Source: an uncultured Bacteroidales bacterium (GTDB taxonomy: Bacteria > Bacteroidota > Bacteroidia > Bacteroidales > Paludibacteraceae). From it: a stretch of DNA of 64,000 nt. The position numbers and the translations under genes are program-made. This document shows, piece after piece, positions 10,175-17,543 of the stretch. Where the stretch lies: assembly GCA_902780495.1 (NCBI GenBank), contig CACZFM010000006.1, positions 1 through 64,000 of the forward strand, in the 5' to 3' direction. The stretch's first letter is position 1. Every line of letters starts with the position of its first letter. Under the pieces are notes generated by a model, which did not search any database, was not told where the DNA came from, and saw nothing but the letters and a program-made list of their open reading frames with translations.

Positions 10175-10999
10175 TTAGTTAAACTTGAATTTATACGTGA
10201 TTGTCCCGAACTGCTGATTGGGTCGGTCAACCATATCAAACTCTGCCTTCTTTGCAGCACGTACGGCCAGTTGGCGGGTCGTTTCGTCAGAGATGGTTGT
10301 TCCTGCTCCCACTTTGGCGCTGACCACCTTGCCGTTGGCATCCACAATGATATTCACCACCACGATGCCTTCTTGGCTGAAATTCTGCGACGGACGGGGC
10401 AACGAGCCTTTCAGTCGACGGCCGTTCAGGCTCCATTCGTTACCGCCGCTGTTTCCGTGGCCGAGAGGATTGCCTTTCGTGCCGGACGATGCGGATTCGG
10501 CCGTACCATTTCCGCCTTCGGGATTATCTGTATTGCCGAACAATGCGCCCATCTTGGCGGCATTGTCAATAGCGGCCTGCTGTTTGGCTCGTTCGGCGGC
10601 TTCCGCGCGTTCACGCGCCTCTTGTTCGGCTCTCAAGCGGGCCTGTTCTTCGCGTTGTCTGCGACGTTCTTCCGCCAAAGCTTCTTCGCGGGCACGGCGT
10701 TCTTTCTCTTGCTGCAAACGCAATTGGGCAGCCGACTCGTCTTCCTGCGTCATAAGCGAATTATCCGATGGCGCAGATGACGAAGCGGGAGCGGCCGTTT
10801 GCTCCGGGGCAGCAGCCACTTGTTGATGTTCCGGAACGCCTCCGCCTGTCTCACCGTCACCGAACGATATCTCAATGCCCTCGTCTTCCTGCAGAACAGG
10901 CACATCTATATAGATGAACCACAAGCAGAGAAAGCCAAGCAGCATCACAACCGTTGTAATGACAGAAGCCTCTGTATGAGATTGGGTCTCGGGTTTCAT
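10175..10999 (-). CDS. TonB/TolA-like energy transducer
   Basis: 274 aa. Couples the inner-membrane proton motive force from ExbB/ExbD to outer-membrane receptors. Seen: one N-terminal membrane segment (about 14-34), an Ala/Glu/Arg-rich helical middle (about 95-145) resembling the TolA stalk, and a C-terminal TonB-type domain beginning SLPRPSQNFSQEGIVVVNI and ending TITYKFKFN. It overlaps exbD by 4 bp (ATGA). The helical linker means TolA is an alternative name; the TonB-like C-terminus and ExbBD neighbours favour TonB. Confidence 0.85.
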   Translation of the reverse strand: MKPETQSHTEASVITTVVMLLGFLCLWFIYIDVPVLQEDEGIEISFGDGETGGGVPEHQQVAAAPEQTAAPASSSAPSDNSLMTQEDESAAQLRLQQEKERRAREEALAEERRRQREEQARLRAEQEARERAEAAERAKQQAAIDNAAKMGALFGNTDNPEGGNGTAESASSGTKGNPLGHGNSGGNEWSLNGRRLKGSLPRPSQNFSQEGIVVVNIIVDANGKVVSAKVGAGTTISDETTRQLAVRAAKKAEFDMVDRPNQQFGTITYKFKFN

Positions 11000-11403
11000 T
11001 TCTTAGTCGCTACTACCAGTTTCATCTTATGCTCGTTTGCGATATCCAGCACGCGGACCACTTCCTTGTAGGAAATATCTTCATCTGCATGCAATGCAAT
11101 ATACATGGTCGAATCCTGCTGTTGTACCGAACTGAGGTACAGTTCCAGGTCTTCAGCATCTATCGACAACGGTTTCTCGCGGCCTAACGCCACCGAATAA
11201 CCGCCCAGATTATCTATAAACACTTTCGCAACCACCTGTTTGGTGTTGGTTTTCGCGCGAGCTTGAGGCAAATTGATTTTGATGTCGTTTGGCGATGACA
11301 TGGTGCTTGCCATTACAAAGAACAGCAGCAGCAGGAAGATAAGGTCTGTCATCGACGACATCGAGAAGGTCGCCTCCACCCTGTTTCGTCTTTTCAGTGC
11401 CAT
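10996..11403 (-). CDS. exbD: ExbD/TolR family biopolymer transport protein
   Basis: 135 aa. One N-terminal membrane helix containing the proton-relevant Asp (SSMTDLIFLLLLFF, about residues 17-30) and a C-terminal periplasmic domain with the pattern LHADEDISYKEVVRVLDIA. Works with ExbB as the proton-driven motor for TonB. 18 bp after exbB and overlapping the tonB-like gene. Confidence 0.9.
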   Translation of the reverse strand: MALKRRNRVEATFSMSSMTDLIFLLLLFFVMASTMSSPNDIKINLPQARAKTNTKQVVAKVFIDNLGGYSVALGREKPLSIDAEDLELYLSSVQQQDSTMYIALHADEDISYKEVVRVLDIANEHKMKLVVATKK

Positions 11404-11421
11404 AATGCGGAGGTATATACC

Positions 11422-12114
11422 TTATGCAGGCTCATTCAACAAATCCATAAATTCCATCGTACGGCCTTCCAACTGCCTTACTACGCTGTCAATGCGGGCC
11501 ACCAGGAAGTTATATGCGAACATCGCCAGAATACCCACTATCAGACCACCGATAGTCGTTACCATGGCCTGATACATACCTGTACTCAGCGCACTCATTT
11601 CTATCACACCGCTTGCATTCTGCGACATGTTGTAGAACGTCTGAACCATACCCAGCACCGTTCCAAGGAATCCGAGCATCGGGGCACCGCCGGAGATGGT
11701 GGCCATGATTACAAGACCTTTCTCCAGTTTGGCAATCTCCAGATTACCTACGTTCTCAATGGCCACTTGCACATCTTGCATCGGGCGACCGATACGGGTA
11801 ATACCCTTCTCCACCATACGGGCGGCAGGAGTATTGGTCTGTTGGCACAAATTCCTTGCAGAATCGATTTTGCCTTCGTGGATATAGTCTTTGATGCGGT
11901 CCATAAACGACTTGTCTTCATTCTTGGCTTTGCGCAATATCACCAGCCGTTCTACGAACAGATAGATAGCACCGGCCAACATGATAGCGAGGATAATCAT
12001 TATCCACCCGCCGTATGATGCCATGGTCCAGAGATTCATTGATTCCTGTACAGTTTCTTCCACTGTCGTCACTTGCTCCATCGTGGGAGCCAAGGTGTCT
12101 ACTTGCAATAACAT
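11422..12114 (-). CDS. exbB: MotA/TolQ/ExbB family proton channel
   Basis: 230 aa, three membrane segments (about 35-55, 135-155, 180-200). Carries the family signature around GGAPMLGFLGTVLGMVQTF and the late MVTTIGGLIVGILAMFAYN segment. Forms the proton-conducting motor with the ExbD encoded next. Starts 33 bp after the pdxJ stop with no promoter in the gap, so it is probably co-transcribed from the pdxJ promoter. Confidence 0.92.
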   Translation of the reverse strand: MLLQVDTLAPTMEQVTTVEETVQESMNLWTMASYGGWIMIILAIMLAGAIYLFVERLVILRKAKNEDKSFMDRIKDYIHEGKIDSARNLCQQTNTPAARMVEKGITRIGRPMQDVQVAIENVGNLEIAKLEKGLVIMATISGGAPMLGFLGTVLGMVQTFYNMSQNASGVIEMSALSTGMYQAMVTTIGGLIVGILAMFAYNFLVARIDSVVRQLEGRTMEFMDLLNEPA

Positions 12115-12147
12115 ATTCGTTTCTATTTTACTTGTTACTATTCCTTA

Positions 12148-12864
12148 TTATAATATCAAACATTGTTTATACCGCCGTATTGTGTCTTCCAGCCCGTAAT
12201 ACAGCGCATCGGCAATCAGTGCCTGACCGATACTCACTTCCGCTGTCCACGGGAAGGCGGTAATGAATGCGTGCAAATTCTGCAGGTTCAGGTCATGACC
12301 GGCATTCAGGCCGAGGCCTATCTCCTGTGCTTTTTCGGCAGCGGCACGATACATCTCTATCGCGTGCTTCGGGTCTTCCGGGTATATTTCCGCATACGGA
12401 CCTGTGTACAATTCCACCCTGTCCGCACCGGCACGCTTGGCATATTCCACCATTTCGGGGTCAGGATCCACAAAGATGCTCACGCGTATGCCTGCACTCT
12501 TGAACTTGCGCACCAATGTGGTCAGTTTGGCAAGATGGGTCTTTGTGTCCCAACCGTGGTTACTCGTCAACTGGCTCTCGGCATCGGGAACCAATGTCAC
12601 CTGATGGGGCTTTACATCCAGCACCAAATCCACAAACGGAGGCTGCGGATTGCCTTCTATATTGAACTCTGTGGTTATCAACTCACGTATCGCATAAACA
12701 TCTGTTCTGCGGATATGCCGCTCATCGGGACGCGGATGAACCGTTATGCCTTCCGCACCGTATGCCTGGGCCATCTTTGCAAAATGCTCCACATCGGGAA
12801 CATTGCCGCCGCGTGCATTACGCAGTGTGGCCACCTTGTTGATATTGACACTTAATCTTGTCAT
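12148..12864 (-). CDS. pdxJ: Pyridoxine 5'-phosphate synthase
   Basis: Condenses 1-deoxy-D-xylulose 5-phosphate with 3-amino-2-oxopropyl phosphate in the DXP-dependent vitamin B6 pathway. 238 aa from the ATG at 12864, matching the family N-terminus TRLSVNINKVATLRNARGG. Other visible signatures are GITVHPRPDERHI, FVDPDPEMVEYAKRAGADRVELYTG and GLGLNAGHDLNL. A longer frame reaches 12930 but runs through the promoter at 12889-12920, so the shorter start is used. First gene of the nine-gene - strand run; divergent from nadK. Confidence 0.96.
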   Translation of the reverse strand: MTRLSVNINKVATLRNARGGNVPDVEHFAKMAQAYGAEGITVHPRPDERHIRRTDVYAIRELITTEFNIEGNPQPPFVDLVLDVKPHQVTLVPDAESQLTSNHGWDTKTHLAKLTTLVRKFKSAGIRVSIFVDPDPEMVEYAKRAGADRVELYTGPYAEIYPEDPKHAIEMYRAAAEKAQEIGLGLNAGHDLNLQNLHAFITAFPWTAEVSIGQALIADALYYGLEDTIRRYKQCLIL

Positions 12865-12888
12865 ACTGATATATGCCTTTTCACGCCG

Positions 12889-12920
12889 CAAAGTTACTAC
12901 TTTTTTTTCGAATACACAAC
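12889..12920 (-). promoter_or_regulatory. pdxJ operon promoter
   Basis: On the - strand, TAACTTTG (12896-12889) with GTTG at 12920-12917, spacer 20 bp. The -33 box deviates by one base from TTTG. It is the only promoter-like sequence visible ahead of the nine-gene run and lies back-to-back with the nadK promoter. Confidence 0.65.
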
Positions 12921-12935
12921 AATTTCGCAAAAAAA

Positions 12936-12967
12936 TTTGTCCGTATGACGTTTTTTTATTACCTTTG
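12936..12967 (+). promoter_or_regulatory. nadK promoter
   Basis: TTTG at 12936-12939 and TACCTTTG at 12960-12967, spacer 20 bp. Predicted transcription start is about 20 nt before the ATG at 12995, which excludes the long upstream extension of the nadK frame. Confidence 0.85.
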
Positions 12968-12994
12968 CAGCCTGAATTGAAAAGTTTCGACCTT

Positions 12995-13858
12995 ATGACT
13001 ATTTCTATATTCGGAAATGCAATGAAATCGCAGACCCTTCAGGAGGTACAGCATTTGCTTGAGTTTATGAAGGAACGCGATGTGAATGTGCTTCTCTCGC
13101 AGGAGTTGCGGCAGGAATTGAACTTGAGGCAATACGACAGTTATCCGCGTGAGGATGAAGACAATCCCAACGACCTGGAACCGGTCGATTTCGCCCTTTC
13201 GGTCGGGGGAGACGGAACGTTTCTTACCACGGCGGCTTCTATCGGCAATCGGAATGTGCCCATTCTCGGCATCAATTGCGGGCGATTGGGGTTCCTTGCG
13301 GATGTACAGACCCAGCATGTGGACCGCATCATGGACCAGCTTATTCGCGGGGATTATACCATTGAGCAGCGCAAATTGCTCAATGTCACTTGCTCGGAGG
13401 ACGGGCATATCCTTGCCCCGAATGCGCTGAACGAAGTGGCGGTGATGAAGCAGGGACTGAGTTCTATGATTACCATTGAAACGCGCCTGAACGGTGAAAT
13501 GCTGCAAACGTACGAAGCCGATGGCCTTATCTTTGCCACGCCTACGGGCAGTACGGCGTATAACCTCAGTGTCGGCGGACCTATTATGATGCCGCAGGCA
13601 AGCGGTATTCTCATCTCGCCTATCGCCTCCCACAGCCTCAACGACCGCCCGATTGTGATTCCTGACGACTGGAAAATCGATATTCGCATCCACAGCCGCA
13701 ACGGAAGTTACCTGATGAGTGTCGATGGACGAAGCCAGATTTTCAACGACACGACCACGCTGCATATTGAGAAAGCCGCATACACCGTCAAGGTCGTGCA
13801 GATTGGTGAGAACAGTTTCATTCACTCGCTCCGTGCAAAACTCAATTGGGGCATATGA
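12995..13858 (+). CDS. nadK: NAD kinase
   Basis: Phosphorylates NAD to NADP. 287 aa from the ATG chosen by the promoter position. Visible family motifs: SVGGDGTFL (about residues 66-74, the GGDG phosphate-binding motif), NCGRLGFLADV (about 92-102), NEVAVM and the GSTAYNLSVGGPIMMP segment. First gene of a + run with lgt and a DUF3078 gene; an 11-bp repeat array fills the gap to lgt. Confidence 0.96.
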   Translation: MTISIFGNAMKSQTLQEVQHLLEFMKERDVNVLLSQELRQELNLRQYDSYPREDEDNPNDLEPVDFALSVGGDGTFLTTAASIGNRNVPILGINCGRLGFLADVQTQHVDRIMDQLIRGDYTIEQRKLLNVTCSEDGHILAPNALNEVAVMKQGLSSMITIETRLNGEMLQTYEADGLIFATPTGSTAYNLSVGGPIMMPQASGILISPIASHSLNDRPIVIPDDWKIDIRIHSRNGSYLMSVDGRSQIFNDTTTLHIEKAAYTVKVVQIGENSFIHSLRAKLNWGI

Positions 13859-13876
13859 TATATAGCGTGGATGTTC

Positions 13877-13953
13877 GAATAATTATTGGGTTATTATTGG
13901 GTTATTATTGAGTTATTATTGAGTTATTAATAGGTTATTGACAGGTTGTTGAC
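13877..13953. repeat. 11-bp tandem repeat, about seven units, abutting lgt
   Basis: Seven consecutive 11-bp units (consensus GGGTTATTATT, decaying to AGGTTGTTGAC) that end exactly at the base before the lgt ATG (13954). The first unit, GAATAATTATT, is only partly matched. The same unit in reverse complement forms the array at 59298-59363. This array is the whole of the usable nadK-lgt spacer, so it constitutes the lgt translation-initiation region. Confidence 0.9.
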
Positions 13954-14820
13954 ATGATCTTAAGCTATCTCACATGGAACGTTGACCCGTACATAGTACA
14001 TTGGGGAGAGACGGGAGGCATACGTTGGTACGGACTGCTTTGGGCGGTCGGTTTGTATTTGGCGTACCTTATCCAGGTTAAACTATACACGCACGAAAAG
14101 TGCCCGAAAGAATGGCCGGACAAAATCTTTATGTGGATGACTATCGGCGTTATTGTCGGTGCGCGGATAGGACATTGCTGGTTCTATGAATGGCATCTGA
14201 CCAACGACCCGATACAAATCTTCGGATGGACTATCAACTACCGGAATCCTTATATTGAAAACCCGTTTGCTTTGCTGCGCATTTGGGAAGGAGGACTCAG
14301 CAGCCACGGTGGGGCGATTGGTCTGATTATCGCCGCATGGCTCTTAAATCGCTATCATTTTTCCAAAGAAGACCCGAAGCGGAACACCGACCTTATCTGG
14401 ATTTTCGACCGCCTTGTGATTGGCGTCTGCATCACGGCAACCCTCATTCGCCTCGGAAACCTCATGAACTCGGAAATCTACGGCAATCCCACATCCTTGC
14501 CATGGGGATTCATTTTTGTCCGGGACGGGCAAACAGAGCCTTGTCATCCCACGCAAATCTACGAAATGCTCTATTGCATTGTCGCGTTCATTGTCACATG
14601 GCTGATGTACTGGAAGGGAAAGTGTTACGAAAAACGGGGACTCATTTTCGGTACATTCCTTTTGATTATATTCGGCACACGCTTTGTGCTGGAGTTTATC
14701 AAGCTTGACCAAGAGGCTTTCGAAAGCAACCTTTTCCTCAACATGGGGCAGTTGCTTAGTATTCCGTTTATTCTTTGGGGACTTTATTTAATTATCCGTG
14801 CATGCAAAAAATCCTGTTAG
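13954..14820 (+). CDS. lgt: Prolipoprotein diacylglyceryl transferase
   Basis: Inner-membrane enzyme that moves diacylglycerol from phosphatidylglycerol to the lipobox Cys of prolipoproteins. 288 aa, several membrane segments. Family signatures seen: IRWYGLLWAVGLY near the N-terminus, IVGARIGHCWFYEW, GGLSSHGGAIGLI and IRLGNLMNSEIYGNPT followed by CHPTQIYEML. It would serve the lipoproteins encoded at 51 kb and 56-59 kb. The 3' end overlaps the next gene by 19 bp. Confidence 0.95.
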   Translation: MILSYLTWNVDPYIVHWGETGGIRWYGLLWAVGLYLAYLIQVKLYTHEKCPKEWPDKIFMWMTIGVIVGARIGHCWFYEWHLTNDPIQIFGWTINYRNPYIENPFALLRIWEGGLSSHGGAIGLIIAAWLLNRYHFSKEDPKRNTDLIWIFDRLVIGVCITATLIRLGNLMNSEIYGNPTSLPWGFIFVRDGQTEPCHPTQIYEMLYCIVAFIVTWLMYWKGKCYEKRGLIFGTFLLIIFGTRFVLEFIKLDQEAFESNLFLNMGQLLSIPFILWGLYLIIRACKKSC

Positions 14821-16118
14821 TCATCTGTCTCTTTGTGTCGGGAATGGCGCTTGCCGTCAATGACACTATTTACGACACCATTGTTGTTACCCATCCCGTG
14901 GACACCCTGCGGGTGGAAGCCGCTGTCACTTCATCCGACCTGTTGCTGTTGGATTTGCTTTCTCAGCAAACGCTGAACAAGCGCGAACAAGATTCCTTAC
15001 GGCAGATAGAGGATTCCTTGCGGCTGGTGGCAGAAGCACTGCGCCGGGACTCTCTCTTGCAGGAACTCAACCGACGGGATGCCGAACTGGTGGCGCTCAT
15101 CAAAAGCATACAGGATAGTTTGCAACTGATACACGATTCCATCAATATCCTGAGAGCGGATGAAATCGCACGGCAGGCGTATGAAGACTCCGTACGAATT
15201 GCCACCTTGCGCATGGATTCCATCACAAAAGCAATATCCCAACTCAAAGAAACACCCGGTATAAAGATGACGCGCTCACTCATAAGCGATCCCGAAGAAG
15301 ATTTGAAGGAGATGAAAGCGCAGAAGAAAAACATCTTCAACCCGTGGCGAAAAGAAGCGAATATCCAATTGCAGTTCTCGCAAAGTTACATCAGTCCCAA
15401 CTGGTATCAGGGTGGCACAAAACTGAATATCATGTTGTTGGGTATTGCCAAAGGAACCATCAACTACCGTAAGAACCGTATTTCGTGGGAAAACCTTGCG
15501 GAATGGCGTGCCGGCGTTGTAAATGCCCCGAACGATACGTTGCGTACGTTCAATGTCAACGATGACCAGTTCCGCTTTTACACCAAGTTTGGCTATAGCT
15601 TGGTCAAAACGCTCTATCTCTCTACTTCTGCCGAAGTGAAAATGCCCTTCTTCAATACCTGGAATGCCAATCAAAGTGTGATGAAGACGACCTTTATGAC
15701 TCCTACCCGCTTCAACATGGGTTTGGGTCTTGACTATCAACCTGTCTCCGGCTTGAGTATTGCGCTGTCACCGGCAACCTACCAGATGCTGTATGCATTG
15801 CGGATAGATGACAAAGTGAACGAAGAATCTTTTGGTCTGAAAAAGGATACGCACATCATGCATGATGGCGGTAGCAGCCTTCGCGTCAAGTGGAAATGGG
15901 TGCCTGTTCGTGAAGTGGTGCTGGAAACGGAATTGTATGCTTTCACCAACTACGAGAAACACCACGAAGTAAATCTGACGGTAGATTGTACATTCATCAT
16001 CAACCGTTTCCTTACTACTCGCGTGTCATTGCATCCCAGATACAACACAATGGAGGATAAGAAGAAAATCCAATTCAAGGAGTTAGTCTCTATTGGTTTC
16101 GCCCATAAGTTCAGATAA
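14802..16118 (+). CDS. DUF3078 domain-containing protein
   Basis: 438 aa from the ATG at 14802 (signal peptide MQKILLVICLFVSGMALA). After the signal comes a long charged helical region rich in Asp-Ser-Leu/Arg (about 45-165), then a beta-rich C-terminal part with the DUF3078 pattern (ISPNWYQGGTKLNIMLLG, ENLAEWRAGVV, FGYSLVKTLYLS), ending HKFR. Probably outer-membrane; the helical part may span the periplasm. The start overlaps lgt by 19 bp, so the two are likely coupled. The 3' end overlaps the HD gene on the other strand by 36 bp. Confidence 0.8.
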   Translation: MQKILLVICLFVSGMALAVNDTIYDTIVVTHPVDTLRVEAAVTSSDLLLLDLLSQQTLNKREQDSLRQIEDSLRLVAEALRRDSLLQELNRRDAELVALIKSIQDSLQLIHDSINILRADEIARQAYEDSVRIATLRMDSITKAISQLKETPGIKMTRSLISDPEEDLKEMKAQKKNIFNPWRKEANIQLQFSQSYISPNWYQGGTKLNIMLLGIAKGTINYRKNRISWENLAEWRAGVVNAPNDTLRTFNVNDDQFRFYTKFGYSLVKTLYLSTSAEVKMPFFNTWNANQSVMKTTFMTPTRFNMGLGLDYQPVSGLSIALSPATYQMLYALRIDDKVNEESFGLKKDTHIMHDGGSSLRVKWKWVPVREVVLETELYAFTNYEKHHEVNLTVDCTFIINRFLTTRVSLHPRYNTMEDKKKIQFKELVSIGFAHKFR

Positions 16119-16631
16119 CGCATTCCATCGGAGTACGGCATCATGCCCGTATTTCCATATGTTTTTGCGTATCTTCCACATAGGGTTCTCTTCGCCCAAA
16201 CGTGTCTTGCTGTAAAATTTGTCGGCGTAGCAGATTATCTTCTCCTCAAGACTTTCGGGACAATAGTCTTTCACAGGAATGGGCAAATCTTCACGTATCA
16301 CTTGCTCCATCGTTATTCCTGTACCTGTGTGCCGTTCCGCCACCCTTGCATGAAGTTCAAGCCCCTCACTGCGAAGAAGTTCGGCACCCAGAAAACCGTG
16401 TTCAATATACCGATGCTCACCCATACAAAGAATTTTGGGGGCATTACAGAAAATGATACCTATATCATGCAGCATGGCTGCTTCTTCCACAAACGTGCGG
16501 TCAACATCCCATTCCGGATGTGCATCGACAATGCATAGCGAACGGTCGGCAACCTGACGACTGTGTTGCAGTAAAATATCCTTCAGTTCCGGTGAAGATG
16601 CATAGTATTTGTCAATCAGTTCTAAGACCAT
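16083..16631 (-). CDS. HD domain-containing protein
   Basis: 182 aa, a small single-domain HD phosphohydrolase. Visible metal-ligand pattern: a leading His in LLQHSRQVADRSL, then EEAAMLHDIGIIF (HD pair near residue 55), followed by His residues in EHRYIEHGFLGAELL and a late Asp in CYADKFYSKTR. Substrate unknown. Overlaps the end of fmt by 20 bp, so probably co-transcribed with secA-fmt, and overlaps the DUF3078 gene tail-to-tail. Confidence 0.85.
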   Translation of the reverse strand: MVLELIDKYYASSPELKDILLQHSRQVADRSLCIVDAHPEWDVDRTFVEEAAMLHDIGIIFCNAPKILCMGEHRYIEHGFLGAELLRSEGLELHARVAERHTGTGITMEQVIREDLPIPVKDYCPESLEEKIICYADKFYSKTRLGEENPMWKIRKNIWKYGHDAVLRWNALSELMGETNRD

Positions 16632-17541
16632 TCAACAACGATTTACTATCCATTCTCTTTTTACCGGGCAGTTGCAATTCCAGCAATTCCACATAGCCAT
16701 CCTGACACGATACGATGATATGCCCGTGGCGGGGACCTTGTTCACTGACGGCGACGCGATATACTTTCACGTTCTCATACGTAGTTTCTCCCAACTGCAG
16801 GTTGCACCACGCGGCAGGATAAGGGCTCAATCCCCGCACAAAATTACGGATCTCCTCGGCCTTACGGGTAAAGTCAATCTCGCAAGTCTCTTTGAATATC
16901 TTGGGCGCAGGGAGCAATTCACCGCACTCCGGCTGCGGAGTTGCAGGAACAGGCACTCCTTCTCGGTCACACTTGGCAATCAGTTCGGCGGTACGGAGCG
17001 TAAAGCCGGCACTGGCATCCATCAGTCGGTCATGCACATCGCCCACGGTATCTTCTTCGCCTATCGGCATCGTTTCCTGCAAGAGGATATTGCCTGTGTC
17101 TATCTCATGCTTCAGCAAGAAAGATGTGAGTCCTGTCTGTTTGTCACCGTTAATCACAGCCCAGTTAATAGGTGCCGCACCTCTGTATTGGGGAAGCAAC
17201 GAGGCATGGACATTGAACGTACCCAGACGCGGCATTGCCCACACCACTTCAGGAAGCATACGGAAGGCTGTCACCACCTGAAGGTCTGCCTTATAGGAAC
17301 GCAACGCTTCCACAAAGGCTTCGTCTTTCAGTTTCTCAGGCTGCAGTATCGGAAGCCCTACCTCCAACGCATATTCCTTGACCGGAGAGAATTGCAATTT
17401 GTGTCCGCGCCCTGCCGGTTTGTCTGGCATAGTGACAACAGCCACCACCTCACAGCCTATTTCCCGTCCATGCTCCACTAATGCTCTGAGTCCTGCCACG
17501 GCAAACTCAGGCGTTCCCATATATACGATACGCAATGGCAC
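16612..17541 (-). CDS. fmt: Methionyl-tRNA formyltransferase
   Basis: Formylates initiator Met-tRNA with 10-formyl-THF. About 309 aa. Signatures: LRIVYMGTPEFAVAGL at the N-terminus, the catalytic region FNVHASLLPQYRGAAPINWAVINGD and the ligand loop around HEIDTGNILLQE. The start is a judgement: a GTG at 17541, two bases after the secA stop, gives the family-typical N-terminus, whereas an ATG at 17565 would add eight residues and overlap secA by 22 bp. Follows secA directly, precedes and overlaps the HD gene. Confidence 0.94.
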   Translation of the reverse strand: MPLRIVYMGTPEFAVAGLRALVEHGREIGCEVVAVVTMPDKPAGRGHKLQFSPVKEYALEVGLPILQPEKLKDEAFVEALRSYKADLQVVTAFRMLPEVVWAMPRLGTFNVHASLLPQYRGAAPINWAVINGDKQTGLTSFLLKHEIDTGNILLQETMPIGEEDTVGDVHDRLMDASAGFTLRTAELIAKCDREGVPVPATPQPECGELLPAPKIFKETCEIDFTRKAEEIRNFVRGLSPYPAAWCNLQLGETTYENVKVYRVAVSEQGPRHGHIIVSCQDGYVELLELQLPGKKRMDSKSLLNGLRTD

Positions 17542-17543
17542 TC

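Noticed and set aside
12746..12994. N-terminal extension of nadK by 83 codons
   Set aside because: It overlaps the pdxJ gene and the nadK promoter; the ATG at 12995 gives a normal NAD kinase start.
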